Shown here: piece by piece, positions 56,167 through 64,000 of the stretch
Position numbering within the stretch: position 1 is the first letter of the stretch
Layout: each line of letters opens with the position of its first letter
Assembly (NCBI GenBank): GCA_018780645.1
Contig: JADMJJ010000011.1
Coordinates: 310,001 to 374,000 of the forward strand
DNA: 64,000 nucleotides
Origin: Burkholderiaceae bacterium
Lineage (GTDB): Bacteria > Pseudomonadota > Gammaproteobacteria > Burkholderiales > Burkholderiaceae_C
Direction: 5' to 3'
Program-made: the position numbers and the translations under genes
The notes under the pieces: model-generated
The model's database searches: none
What the model was told of the DNA's origin: nothing
Seen by the model: only the letters and a program-made list of their open reading frames with translations

Positions 56167-57984
56167 TCAAAGCCAGGTGATGGCGCCTTCTTCGGCCGTC
56201 AGCACATTGCGGCGCATGCCGCCAAACAGCTCGCGGCCCAGGTCATGGGCATTGATCTCGGCCTGCGCGTCGCTGAGCTGAGCCTGCTCGCGCCGCGCCC
56301 ACTCAGCGGCATCGACCAAGGCCTGCAGCGTACCCGTCGTCGCATCCAGCCGAATCAGGTCCCCGGTGCGCACCTTGCCCAGCGGCCCGCCGGCCAGCAC
56401 CTCGGGACTGACGTGGATGGCCGCAGGCACCTTGCCCGAGGCGCCGCTCATGCGGCCGTCTGTCACCAGGGCCACCTTGTAACCCTTGCCCTGCAGCACG
56501 GCCAGCGGCGGCGTCAGCTTGTGCAGCTCGGGCATGCCATTGGCGCGCGGGCCCTGGAAGCGCACCACGGCGACAAAGTCACGCTCCAGCTCGCCGGCCT
56601 TGAAGGCCTGCTGCAGCTGCTCCTGGGTGTCGAACACGATGGCCGGCGCCTCGATCACATGGCGGTCATCGGGCACCGACGAGACCTTGATCACCGCCCG
56701 GCCCAGATTGCCGGTCAGCAGCGCCAGGCCGCCGGTGGGGCTGAACGGCGCGGCTGCCGTGCGCACGACGCTTTCGTCTGAACTGGCGGCGGGCAAGGCA
56801 GTCCACTTCAGCGCACCGCCCTCGCTGTGAGGCACCGTGCAGTAGGCCGACAGACCACGCTCGTCGACCGTCGCCACATCGCCATGCAGATAGCCGCCAT
56901 CCAGCAGTTCGCGCAGCACCCAGCCCGGGCCGCCGGCAGCCTGGAACTGGTTCACATCGGCCGATCCGTTCGGATAGACATGCGTCAGCAGCGGCGTTGC
57001 CTGCGACAGCTCGGAGAAATCGGTCCAGTCGATCAGGATGCCGGCCGAGCGGGCCACCGCCACCCAGTGGATCAGGTGGTTGGTCGAGCCGCCGGTGGCC
57101 AAGAGAGCCACCATCGCATTGACGATCACCCGCTCGTCGACCAGGCGGCCGATGGGCGTGAAGCGCGGGGTGCGCTGGGTGATACCCAGCACCGTGCGCA
57201 CCGCCTCGCGCGTCAGTTGCTCGCGCAAGCCGTCGTGCGGGTGGATGAAGGCGGCGCCGGGCACGTGCAGGCCCATCGCCTCGAGCAGCATCTGGTTGCT
57301 GTTAGCCGTGCCGTAGAAGGTGCAGGTGCCGGGGCCATGGTAGGCCGCCGATTCCGACTGCAAGAGCTCGTCGCGCCCGACCAGGCCCTGGGCGTATTGC
57401 TCGCGCACCTTGGCCTTGGCACTGTTGGTGATGCCGCTGCTCATTGGCCCGGCGGGCACGAACACGCAGGGCAGATGGCCGAAATGCAGGGCGCCGATCA
57501 GTAGGCCCGGCACGATCTTGTCGCAGACCCCCAGGAGCAGCGCGGCGTCGAACACATCATGGGTCAGCGCGATGGCGGTGCCCATGGCGATGCTATCGCG
57601 CGAGAACAGGCTCAGCTCCATGCCCGGCAGACCCTGGGTCACGCCGTCGCACATCGCCGGCACGCCGCCGGCCACCTGTACCGTGGCACCGAGCCTGTGC
57701 GCCTCGTCGCGGATCTGCGCCGGAAAGGACTCATAGGGCTGATGGGCCGACAGCATGTCGTTGTAGGCGGTGACGATGCCGATATGCGGTGCCCGCTCGG
57801 CGACGATGCGCAGCTTGTCGTCAGCCGGCATGGCGGCGAAGGCGTGGGCGACGTTGGCGCAGCCCATGCGGTCGCTGCCGCGCGGCCGTGCGACGGCCTG
57901 ATCGACGCGCCGAAGATAGGCGCTGCGGGTCGGCGCGCTGCGTTCGCGGATGCGCTGGGTGACTTCAACAAGAACTTGTTTCAT
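56167..57984 (-). CDS. edd: 6-phosphogluconate dehydratase
   Basis: Converts 6-phosphogluconate to KDPG with a [4Fe-4S] cluster. The 605-residue protein has the IlvD/Edd signature cysteines in [12 protein letters not shown] near 110-120, [13 protein letters not shown] near 153, and [14 protein letters not shown] near 220. It also has the late [20 protein letters not shown] region near 508. Its presence with eda indicates the Entner-Doudoroff route for gluconate/glucose, common in betaproteobacteria with incomplete glycolysis. Operator-like palindromes lie upstream at 58012-58046. Confidence 0.97.
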   Translation of the reverse strand: MKQVLVEVTQRIRERSAPTRSAYLRRVDQAVARPRGSDRMGCANVAHAFAAMPADDKLRIVAERAPHIGIVTAYNDMLSAHQPYESFPAQIRDEAHRLGATVQVAGGVPAMCDGVTQGLPGMELSLFSRDSIAMGTAIALTHDVFDAALLLGVCDKIVPGLLIGALHFGHLPCVFVPAGPMSSGITNSAKAKVREQYAQGLVGRDELLQSESAAYHGPGTCTFYGTANSNQMLLEAMGLHVPGAAFIHPHDGLREQLTREAVRTVLGITQRTPRFTPIGRLVDERVIVNAMVALLATGGSTNHLIHWVAVARSAGILIDWTDFSELSQATPLLTHVYPNGSADVNQFQAAGGPGWVLRELLDGGYLHGDVATVDERGLSAYCTVPHSEGGALKWTALPAASSDESVVRTAAAPFSPTGGLALLTGNLGRAVIKVSSVPDDRHVIEAPAIVFDTQEQLQQAFKAGELERDFVAVVRFQGPRANGMPELHKLTPPLAVLQGKGYKVALVTDGRMSGASGKVPAAIHVSPEVLAGGPLGKVRTGDLIRLDATTGTLQALVDAAEWARREQAQLSDAQAEINAHDLGRELFGGMRRNVLTAEEGAITWL

Positions 57985-58011
57985 GCGGGTGTCGCGGCAA
58001 GCGCGTCGATG

Positions 58012-58046
58012 TAACCAATATATTGATTATCAGGTAACCAAGTTAC
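58012..58046. promoter_or_regulatory. two operator-like palindromes upstream of edd-eda
   Basis: TAACCAATATATTGATTA (58012-58029) is palindromic in 16 of 18 positions. GTAAC-CAA-GTTAC lies at 58034-58046. The sites are 28-62 bp upstream of the edd ATG in an AT-rich island and are divergent to the ChaC-like gene. They suit a LacI/GntR- or HexR-type sugar-acid regulator. Confidence 0.5.
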
Positions 58047-58117
58047 ATGCGTCAATGTCGAGGGCGTTCTTCGCCCCTTTGCTGGGCGATCCGTCGTCGC
58101 CGCCAGGGCCCGGCGCT

Positions 58118-58765
58118 ATGCTTCAATTTGATGACACCCCTGCTGCTGCCGTGGACGCCTCAAGCCATTCCCATCAACTGACACTGCGTGACCCCCAACC
58201 GCTGCTGGAACGCACCCTGGCCCAGTGGGGCGGTCGAGAGGACCTGTGGCTGTTCGCTTACGGCTCGCTGATCTGGCGCCCGGACTTCCACGCGCAAGAG
58301 CAGCGCAGCGCCCTGCTGCACGGCTTTCACCGGGCCCTGCGCATGCGCTCGCGGGTCAACCGCGGTTCGCCCCAGGAGCCGGGCCTGGTGTTTGCACTGC
58401 TGTCGGGCGGGTCCTGCCGGGGCCTGGTCTACCGTATTGGCCAGGCCGAGGCAGAAGCCACCTTGACCCGGCTGTGGGCGCGTGAAATGCCCACTGGCGT
58501 CTATGACCCGCAATGGGTAGGCTGCCGCACCGCGGAGGGCGAGGTCAAGGCGCTGGCCTTCACCTTGTCGCGGCGCAGCCCGGGCTGGACCGGGCCGCTG
58601 GACGACGCCCGGCTGCTGCACATCTTCAGGCACGCCCAGGGGCGCTACGGCAGCACCCTGGACTATCTGTTGCAAACTGCAGCGTCGTTGAGCGAACACG
58701 GCATCCATGACCGCGAGGTGCAGCGCCAGGTGGCCCTGGCACGCCGGCATGGGCTGGCCCCCTAA
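58118..58765 (+). CDS. ChaC-like gamma-glutamylcyclotransferase
   Basis: A ~215-residue protein cutting glutathione to 5-oxoproline and Cys-Gly. The family loop is LWLFAYGSLIWRPDF near residue 42. RSRVNRGSPQEPGLVFALL follows near 74, and the catalytic-Glu region AREMPTGVYDPQWV is near 119. The C-terminal HIFRHAQGRYGSTLDYL then SEHGIHDREV is ChaC-typical. The start is uncertain: ATG 58118 gives ~30 non-conserved residues, and a TATGCT -10-like hexamer overlaps it. It ends 4 bp before the convergent nucleotidyltransferase stop. Confidence 0.88.
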   Translation: MLQFDDTPAAAVDASSHSHQLTLRDPQPLLERTLAQWGGREDLWLFAYGSLIWRPDFHAQEQRSALLHGFHRALRMRSRVNRGSPQEPGLVFALLSGGSCRGLVYRIGQAEAEATLTRLWAREMPTGVYDPQWVGCRTAEGEVKALAFTLSRRSPGWTGPLDDARLLHIFRHAQGRYGSTLDYLLQTAASLSEHGIHDREVQRQVALARRHGLAP

Positions 58766-58769
58766 GGAA

Positions 58770-59375
58770 TCACGCGGTCGAGCGAACCAGGCGCAGCCGG
58801 TGCAGGTCTTCCTGGGTATCGACGTCCTGCAGCACACCGGGGTCGTCCAGCTCGACGCCGACGCCTGGAAAACGGGCCACGATGCGCCGCGCGCCCTCAT
58901 CACCGGACAACTCGGTCAGCTCCGAGTACAGCTCGGCGCTGAAACCGACAGGGTGGCCGCGCCGACCCCGGTACTGCGCATAGGCTATCGGTGACTGCTC
59001 CAGCGCCGCCGCCACCGCCAGCAGGCTGGATGGCTGCACCAGAGGCATGTCGCCCGGCAGAATCAACCAGGCGGGCGCCTGACTGCTGGCGCTGACGCCG
59101 GCTGCAATCGAGTGCCCCATGCCGAACGTAGCCGTTTTGCCGACAGCGGAATCAGGGACGATCACCACATCGCGCGCGGCCACGACACGCCGGACCTGGG
59201 GCGCAAGGCTTTCGGTGGTCACGACCAGCACCTGAAGCTGCGACTCGATGGCATGACCTATCGTGGCGGCCAGGACCGTTTCGGTGCCCAAGGCCTGTTC
59301 CAGCTTGTGCCCGCTGCCCTTGAAGCGCTCTCCACGCCCCGCAGCGAGCACGACCACAACGGGTCGGCGTTTCAT
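58770..59375 (-). CDS. MocA/MobA-like nucleotidyltransferase
   Basis: A 201-residue NTP-transferase. The Rossmann-like N-terminus is VVVVLAAGRGERFKGSGHKL with the G-x-G-x-R nucleotide loop. It has a metal-binding LPGDMPLVQPSSLLAVAAAL near residue 108 and RRGHPVGFSAELYSEL near 138, as in molybdenum-cofactor cytidylyltransferase MocA. No XdhC or molybdoenzyme genes are adjacent, so cofactor maturation is a family-level guess. The upstream 183 bp to pdxH shows no recognised element beyond the pdxH box. Confidence 0.85.
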   Translation of the reverse strand: MKRRPVVVVLAAGRGERFKGSGHKLEQALGTETVLAATIGHAIESQLQVLVVTTESLAPQVRRVVAARDVVIVPDSAVGKTATFGMGHSIAAGVSASSQAPAWLILPGDMPLVQPSSLLAVAAALEQSPIAYAQYRGRRGHPVGFSAELYSELTELSGDEGARRIVARFPGVGVELDDPGVLQDVDTQEDLHRLRLVRSTA

Positions 59376-59546
59376 TCATCTACCCCTGATAGGCCCTTGA
59401 ACTGCTTGCCGGGATGTCACCCCCGGGGATGAGCGCAAGCATGAAAGCTCGGGGCCTTGCGGGCTAGTGGGGCCAATACTTAAGGGCTTTGCCCAGGGCC
59501 ACCGGCCCCCGCTCAGGTCCAAGCTGAGCGACGCGCTCACATGCAG

Positions 59547-59552
59547 CATACT
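59547..59552 (+). promoter_or_regulatory. -10 box of pdxH (leaderless layout)
   Basis: CATACT ends six bases before the pdxH ATG (59559). The preceding gap has no Shine-Dalgarno and no clear -35. Confidence 0.35.
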
Positions 59553-59558
59553 GGGCGC

Positions 59559-60194
59559 ATGAGCAAACTAGCCGATCTGCGCAAGAGTTACGAACTGGGC
59601 GAGCTGGACGAGGCCAAGGCGGCCAGCGAACCGCTGAAGCAATTCCATCTATGGCTGGAGCAGGCCCTTGAGGCCGAAGTGCCCGAGCCGAACGCGATGA
59701 CGGTGGCCACGGTCGGCGCCGACGGGCGCCCGTCGACCCGCATCGTGCTGATCAAGGGTTTTGATGAGCGGGGCCTGGTCTGGTACACCAACTACGACAG
59801 CCGCAAGGGCCGCGAGTTGACCCTGCACCCGTTTGCCGCGCTGCAGTTCCATTGGGTGGAGCAGGAACGGGTGGTGCGCATCGAGGGCCGGGTCGAGCAC
59901 ACCACGGCCGAAGAGTCCGACGCCTACTACCAGTCCCGCCCGCTGGACTCCCGCCTGGGCGCCTGGGCCTCGCCGCAAAGCCAGGTGATCAGCTCGCGCG
60001 CGGTGCTGGTGACCAACGCCGCCAAGGTCGCGGCCCTGCATGGCCTGCACCCACCGCGTCCACCGCACTGGGGCGGCTACCGCCTGATGCCCGAACGCTG
60101 GGAGTTCTGGCAGGGGCGCAAGTCGCGCCTTCATGACCGGCTGGTCTATCGGCAGCAGGATGGGCTGTGGATCAAGGAGCGGCTCGCTCCTTAA
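59559..60194 (+). CDS. pdxH: pyridoxamine/pyridoxine 5'-phosphate oxidase
   Basis: FMN-dependent oxidation of PNP/PMP to pyridoxal 5'-phosphate. The 211-residue protein has [20 protein letters not shown] near residue 44, [19 protein letters not shown] near 64, [19 protein letters not shown] near 93, [14 protein letters not shown] near 129, and the closing [19 protein letters not shown] near 172 with RLVYRQ. All are PdxH hallmarks. The start at [18 protein letters not shown] fits the family. Confidence 0.97.
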   Translation: MSKLADLRKSYELGELDEAKAASEPLKQFHLWLEQALEAEVPEPNAMTVATVGADGRPSTRIVLIKGFDERGLVWYTNYDSRKGRELTLHPFAALQFHWVEQERVVRIEGRVEHTTAEESDAYYQSRPLDSRLGAWASPQSQVISSRAVLVTNAAKVAALHGLHPPRPPHWGGYRLMPERWEFWQGRKSRLHDRLVYRQQDGLWIKERLAP

Positions 60195-60207
60195 CAGCTA
60201 CAGTCAG

Positions 60208-60244
60208 TTGGGGTCGGAGCTTGCTGTGGACAGCAAGGTCCAAC
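60208..60244. terminator. hairpin between convergent pdxH and the TonB receptor gene
   Basis: CTTGCTGT and ACAGCAAG (60220-60237) form a tight stem, extended outside by GTTGG/CCAAC. It lies between two convergent stops, so it can serve both genes. Confidence 0.5.
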
Positions 60245-60253
60245 CCGCAAGTA

Positions 60254-62308
60254 TCAGAATCTGACCTGCACCCCCGTCTGAACGCTGCGCCCCGGCAGCG
60301 GCGACAGGCCCCGCATCTGCAACATCGAGCTTGAGCTGTAGGCCAGCGCGTTATTCAGGTTGTCCAGCTTCAGGAACCAGGTGGCGTCGCTGCTGCCGAG
60401 GCTGAATTGCCGCGTCAGGGCTGCCTTCAGCATCGTGTAGCCGGCGGTGGCCTGGTCCTGGGCATTGACGCGGTGCTGTGCATTTGCACGCCGCAGCTCC
60501 AGCTTCATGCCCCAGGGGCCATGCCTTGCCTCCAGGGCCAGTCCGGCACGCAGCGGGGCCAGGCGGGGCAGCGGCTCGCCGCTGTCCAGATTGCGGCCCT
60601 GCAAGGCGTCGAGCTGGCCGCTGAGGTCCAGCTGCCAGTCGCGGCCCGTGAGCGATTCGGGCAGGCGGTGGCGGGCCTCCAGCTCGAAGCCCTGCAGCCT
60701 GGCCCGCACCGCCTTGAAACGGTACTCGGGCGTTTCGCTGACGCCGCCCTCCTCGTCCGTCGTGCTGACCAAGGCGCCAGTCGCATCCAGCGCAATGAAA
60801 CTGGCAAAGCGGGTGCTGAAGATCTGGGCGCGCACCAGGCTGTGACCCTGCTGCCACTGCAGGCCCAGATCCAGCCCGCGGGCGCGCTCCAGGCCCAGAT
60901 TTGCATCGCCGATCTCGAAGCTGCCGGTGGCCAGGTGCAGGCCATTGGCATAGAGCTCATAGTAGACCGGAGCGCGCTGGGTACTGCTCAGATTGGCGCT
61001 CAGCGACCACTGCTCGTCGAGCTTGTAGCCGGCGCTCAAGGAGGCGCTGCGGGGCGCAAAGCTGCGGCTGCTGGCGGCACCGAAGCGGGGCTCCTCAGCG
61101 CCCGCCTCGTCTCCCAGCGAGCTGACCTTGACGCTCTCCGCACGCAGGCCGACGCCGAGACTCAAGGCGCCTGCGCTCCATTGCTCCAGGCCGAACAGGG
61201 CGCTGGAGCGGGTGCGTGTCGAAGGAACAAATGCCTCCGCACCCAGGGCCGAGAAGTCGCTGCTGTCCAGCTGCAGTCCAAGCACGCCACGCACCGCACC
61301 GAGCGGCGCATGCTCCAGCTCGAGCCGGCCATTGCTGCCCCGGCTCTTGAAGGTCGTGCCCACCTCGCCCGTACCTTCCACCTCCTGATGCTCGTAGCTG
61401 GTGCGGCTGGCCTGCCAGCTCAGGCGGCGCAGGGGCGCCTGCTCGTCCCGCCATTCACCGGCCGTGGCCAGGCGCTGGCTTTGCATGCGGATGATCACGT
61501 CGGGCTCGATCGTGATGCCATAAGTGTTGCGGTAGTCGTCCACCGACACGCCCGCGTAGCCTTGTGCAAAGGTCGCCGAGGCGCCCAGCGCACCGCCACG
61601 CGCCTCGGATGCCGAGTTGCGCACGCGGGTGCTGGGCGCCAGCGTTTCGCCATCGATGACACCGCTGAAGCGCGGCACGCGCAGGTCATTGCTGCGGCGG
61701 TCGAAGGCATCGGCATGCAGGGCGAAGGCCTTGTTGCCGGCCTCCACCAGCATCGAGCCGCTGCGCTCGTTGGCGGCACCGCCCAGGCGCAGCTCGCCCT
61801 GGCCGCTGAGGCCGCTCAAGGCCGTTTTCGGGATGCGGTTGTCCAAGGTGTTGACCACGCCACCGACGGCGCTGCCGCCATACAGTAAGGCGGCCGCGCC
61901 GCGCAACACCTCGACCCGCTCTATCACCAGCGGGTCGATGGGCAGCGCATGATCGAAGCTGAGGCTGGACGCATCGACCGAGGCGCCCGAGTTGCTGAGC
62001 ATGCGCACGCGGTCGCCATCCAGCCCGCGTATCACCGGGCGGTTGCTGTTGGGTCCGAAATAGCTGGACGACACACCGGGCTCCTCGGCCAGGGTCTCAC
62101 CGAGGCTGCTGCCACGCTTGAGCAGCAGTTGCTCGCCGCTGAGCACGCTGGCCGGCGGACTCAGCTCGTTGTTGCGCAGTGGGTTGCCGGTGATCAGCAC
62201 CGGCTTCAAGGTTGATACGGCGGCGGCGTCGCCGACCTGCGCCAGGGCGGGCACGCTCAACAGGCATGCCAGGCTCAGCAGGCTGAGGCGGGGAACAATA
62301 TTCGTCAT
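60254..62308 (-). CDS. TonB-dependent outer-membrane receptor, probable metal (zinc) uptake
   Basis: A 684-residue outer-membrane receptor. The signal peptide is residues 1-23 (LSLACLLSVPALA). The plug domain (~35-155) has LKRGSSLGETLAEEPGVSSS near 64, the RPVIRGLDGDRVRML motif near 90 and a closing VERVEVLRGAAALLYGGSAV. A beta-barrel ends in an aromatic Phe (VRF). The N-terminal plug and RGLDGDRV match the ZnuD-type group. Downstream position behind DUF3299 and an FtsX permease also favours a zinc role (inference). A GGAG Shine-Dalgarno precedes the ATG at 62308. Confidence 0.9.
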   Translation of the reverse strand: MTNIVPRLSLLSLACLLSVPALAQVGDAAAVSTLKPVLITGNPLRNNELSPPASVLSGEQLLLKRGSSLGETLAEEPGVSSSYFGPNSNRPVIRGLDGDRVRMLSNSGASVDASSLSFDHALPIDPLVIERVEVLRGAAALLYGGSAVGGVVNTLDNRIPKTALSGLSGQGELRLGGAANERSGSMLVEAGNKAFALHADAFDRRSNDLRVPRFSGVIDGETLAPSTRVRNSASEARGGALGASATFAQGYAGVSVDDYRNTYGITIEPDVIIRMQSQRLATAGEWRDEQAPLRRLSWQASRTSYEHQEVEGTGEVGTTFKSRGSNGRLELEHAPLGAVRGVLGLQLDSSDFSALGAEAFVPSTRTRSSALFGLEQWSAGALSLGVGLRAESVKVSSLGDEAGAEEPRFGAASSRSFAPRSASLSAGYKLDEQWSLSANLSSTQRAPVYYELYANGLHLATGSFEIGDANLGLERARGLDLGLQWQQGHSLVRAQIFSTRFASFIALDATGALVSTTDEEGGVSETPEYRFKAVRARLQGFELEARHRLPESLTGRDWQLDLSGQLDALQGRNLDSGEPLPRLAPLRAGLALEARHGPWGMKLELRRANAQHRVNAQDQATAGYTMLKAALTRQFSLGSSDATWFLKLDNLNNALAYSSSSMLQMRGLSPLPGRSVQTGVQVRF

Positions 62309-62438
62309 GACAGTAACTCCATGGCGGCGGCCCGCGCGCAGCAATGTGCGCTCGCAGGGCCGCGGCCAACAAGAAAGGCAGCCGACCCGGGGCCGGTGAG
62401 CGGCCACCCGGGTCAGAAAGGGATCAGCGGGGAAGTTG

Positions 62439-62816
62439 TCAGCCCAGCGCGGGAGGTGCGCGGGCGGGGCTGCGCCAGAACGGCGCAGGATGGGCCGCGG
62501 CCAGACGTATCAGCGTCTGCAGGCCCTGGGGCGTGGCGGCCCCGAACTCAAGGCTTTGGGCGGTCAACCCATCGCCATGGCACAGCTGGTCGAACAGCTG
62601 GCACTGGATGCTGTGCTCGGCGTGGCCGGCAAAGTCACCGGAAGCTTGGACCGCCGCCTTCAGCACCAGCGACGCCGTGCCGACCTGGGCGTGGACGACC
62701 CGGTGTGCCAGGCCCAGGCTCTGGCTGCCCAGCAGTACCGCGCACAGCAACAGCGCCCACAGCCACGAGGGCTGTGGGCGCTGCTGAGGGCTCAGGCGGC
62801 TGGATGTCATCATCAA
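62439..62816 (-). CDS. small exported His/Cys-containing protein of unknown function
   Basis: A 125-residue protein. It has an N-terminal signal/membrane segment (residues ~17-36, WLWALLLCAVLLGSQSLGLA), then HRVVHAQ and a conserved-looking HAEHSIQCQLFDQLCHGDGL near residues 65-84 that mixes His and Cys. Such short exported proteins occur beside TonB receptors in betaproteobacteria; a metal-binding role is likely from composition and place (inference). No domain name can be given. It is between the DUF3299 gene and the receptor on the same strand. Confidence 0.7.
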   Translation of the reverse strand: MMMTSSRLSPQQRPQPSWLWALLLCAVLLGSQSLGLAHRVVHAQVGTASLVLKAAVQASGDFAGHAEHSIQCQLFDQLCHGDGLTAQSLEFGAATPQGLQTLIRLAAAHPAPFWRSPARAPPALG

Positions 62817-62826
62817 ACGGCGATCG

Positions 62827-63321
62827 TCACTCGGTCGCTTGCGCGTCGGTTACGCGATAGAACATGCCGTACGGGTCGGCCTGGAGCACCGCCATGCGGC
62901 CCTCGACCACCACTGGCTCCAGCGTGTACTTGACCGGGTTCTTGGTCTTCACCTCGACCAGGCCTTCCGGGCCGGACGGCACGCAAAACGAGCAGCTGGT
63001 GGGCACCGAGGACAGCAGGAAGTGGCGTTGCTTGTCACCGGGCTCCAAGGGCAGCATGAAGCCCTGGATCTTCACCGTCTGGTTGTTCAGCGCCTGCAAG
63101 GGCTTGGGGAACTCGGGGATGAGCTTGTTCTTTTCGGCCTTGGTGGTGACTGAACTCAGCAATTGCCAGGAGACGATCCCTTCACGCTCCTGCAGCGGCT
63201 TGAACGGGCTGCGCGGGTCGTGGAAACCGGGGCCCTGGCCGACCGGCGCCTGGGCCTGAGCCGCCAACAGGCTGGCGCTTAACGCGGCGGCGAGGAGAAG
63301 TGGCTTCAGCTTGCAGATCAT
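62827..63321 (-). CDS. DUF3299 exported protein
   Basis: A 164-residue periplasmic protein. The signal peptide is residues 1-23 (LLLAAALSASLLAAQAQA). The mature part contains IVSWQLLSSVTTKAEKNKL near 50, KIQGFMLPLEPGDKQRHFLL near 84 and VPTSCSFCVPSGPEGLVEV near 107, which is the DUF3299 pattern with a Cys-x-x-Cys. In Pseudomonas aeruginosa a DUF3299 gene is part of a zinc-repressed operon (PA4063-PA4066) with an ABC system, which this arrangement resembles (established knowledge, recalled). It is separated from the permease by 24 bp. Confidence 0.85.
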   Translation of the reverse strand: MICKLKPLLLAAALSASLLAAQAQAPVGQGPGFHDPRSPFKPLQEREGIVSWQLLSSVTTKAEKNKLIPEFPKPLQALNNQTVKIQGFMLPLEPGDKQRHFLLSSVPTSCSFCVPSGPEGLVEVKTKNPVKYTLEPVVVEGRMAVLQADPYGMFYRVTDAQATE

Positions 63322-63345
63322 GATCGTTCCATTCCTTCAAAAAAC

Positions 63346-64000
63346 TCAGCGCGGCGTCTGCAACAACTGGGTGACGTCAAGCCGGAAGGCGGACCAGGCC
63401 GGCAAGGCCGCACCGAGCAGGGCCAGCAGCACGGCCAGCGCTGGCACGCTCCACTCCCAGACCGACCACCAGGCACCGGTGACCGCGATCGAGTGCTGTG
63501 CGGCCAGCAAGAGCCCCAGGCCATGGGTCAGGCCATGACCCAGTGCCAAACCTAGCACCGTCGCCAGAATGGCTAAGCATAGCGCCTCAGCGGCCACCAG
63601 ACCGGCCACCCGTGCGGGGGGCGCGCCGAGCATGCGCATCATTGCCAGATCGTTGCGGCGCTCACGCACCGCATGCAGCATGGCCACGAATACCGACAGC
63701 CCGGCCGCCAGCAGCAGCAGCACGCCAAAGCCCCGCAAGACCTCGGTGCCGGCACCGACCATGCGCAGGAGCCGCGCCGTCTCCAACGCCGGTGCGGCCG
63801 CCTGCAGGCCCGGCTGGGCGTTGACCCAACGCGGCAGCATCGCCGCGCCCAGTGGGCTGCGGTAGCTGACGAGGGCCATGGTGACTTCGCGTTCGGCGTC
63901 GTCATGATCCTCGTCATGTGCTTCGTCATGTTCATGGACGGCCCAGACCGACTCCAGTCCGGTCAGCACAAGGCGGTCCAGCACGGAGCCGCTACGCGCC
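63346..64000 (-). CDS. FtsX/MacB-type ABC transporter permease, C-terminal part (cut by window edge)
   Basis: The frame is open to base 64000, so at least 217 residues of the C-terminal part are seen. A periplasmic loop includes an Asp/Glu/His-rich run (EHDEAHDEDHDDAERE) near the visible start. Three membrane segments follow (~100-125, 150-175, 185-210), with the FtsX-domain RRNDLAMMRMLGAPPARVAGLVA coupling region between the first two. The end is RLDVTQLLQTPR. The acidic/His run looks metal-binding. The ATPase gene is presumably just outside the window (inference). Confidence 0.85.
   Translation of the reverse strand, partial: ARSGSVLDRLVLTGLESVWAVHEHDEAHDEDHDDAEREVTMALVSYRSPLGAAMLPRWVNAQPGLQAAAPALETARLLRMVGAGTEVLRGFGVLLLLAAGLSVFVAMLHAVRERRNDLAMMRMLGAPPARVAGLVAAEALCLAILATVLGLALGHGLTHGLGLLLAAQHSIAVTGAWWSVWEWSVPALAVLLALLGAALPAWSAFRLDVTQLLQTPR

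Noticed and set aside
62309-62438. A Zur box upstream of the TonB receptor
   Set aside because: The interval is GC-rich without an AT-rich GTTATA-type palindrome; any control site is probably upstream of the permease, outside the window.

Overview
The window is a GC-rich, gene-dense bacterial chromosome segment of about 64 kb. It carries some 65 protein genes on both strands, mostly housekeeping, and no RNA gene or transposon that I can see. Gene content and protein character point to a betaproteobacterium of the order Burkholderiales, probably the Roseateles/Paucibacter/Leptothrix-like part (inference). The pointers are the pyrG-kdsA-eno-ftsB order, a Bug/TctC binding protein, PEP-CTERM proteins, a full Entner-Doudoroff edd-eda pair, and a nuclease-type MutL.

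Layout. 1-9.9 kb: end of an AraC regulator, mutS, a hydrolase, then pyrG-kdsA-DUF1330-eno-ftsB-pnuC and a NadR-type nicotinamide riboside kinase. 9.9-14.0 kb: an AT-richer leader, then five tightly overlapping pilin-type genes (PilE-, FimT-, PilV- and PilW-like, and a 611-residue PilX-like protein with a repetitive beta-structured body). 14.0-24.3 kb: hslO, gamma carbonic anhydrase, a DUF455 protein, rnk, two PEP-CTERM proteins, an EamA transporter, MarC, xerD, a Bug protein, a chalcone-isomerase-like protein and queG. 24.3-30.3 kb: tsaE-amiC, a DedA protein, mutL and an RsuA-family pseudouridine synthase with a long disordered N-terminus. 30.3-37.8 kb: MFS exporter, a YbbAP/AttEFGH-like ABC system with a CrtC/AttH-like exported partner, a solo HipA/YjjJ kinase overlapping a DTW tRNA-modifying enzyme. 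37.8-46.5 kb: a PEP-CTERM protein, a diguanylate cyclase, a MarR-emrAB-outer-membrane-factor efflux operon and a divergent ABC exporter. 46.5-53.2 kb: thyA-folA, a DUF4337-like micro-ORF, a conserved membrane protein, xth, pncA-pncB, and a divergent Lrp/ornithine cyclodeaminase pair. 53.2-60.2 kb: an Aer-like PAS chemoreceptor, a glyoxalase-like protein, edd-eda, a ChaC-like protein, a MocA-like nucleotidyltransferase and pdxH. 60.2-64.0 kb: a minus-strand cluster of FtsX-type permease (cut by the edge), DUF3299 protein, small secreted protein and TonB-dependent receptor, resembling Zur-controlled zinc clusters.

Two NAD salvage routes are encoded (PnuC plus riboside kinase; PncA plus PncB). 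Several autoregulatory arrangements show clear inverted repeats: MarR/efflux, Lrp/ornithine cyclodeaminase, edd-eda and the HipA-like gene. A recurring pattern is a -10-like hexamer ending 6-7 bases before an ATG with no Shine-Dalgarno. It is seen at mutL, dedA, queG, the DUF455 gene, thyA, pncA, pdxH and the ABC exporter, and predicts a set of leaderless mRNAs. The least explained items are the large PilX-like protein without a PilY1 partner, the metal cluster at the right edge, the AttH-like trio and the HipA-like solo kinase.
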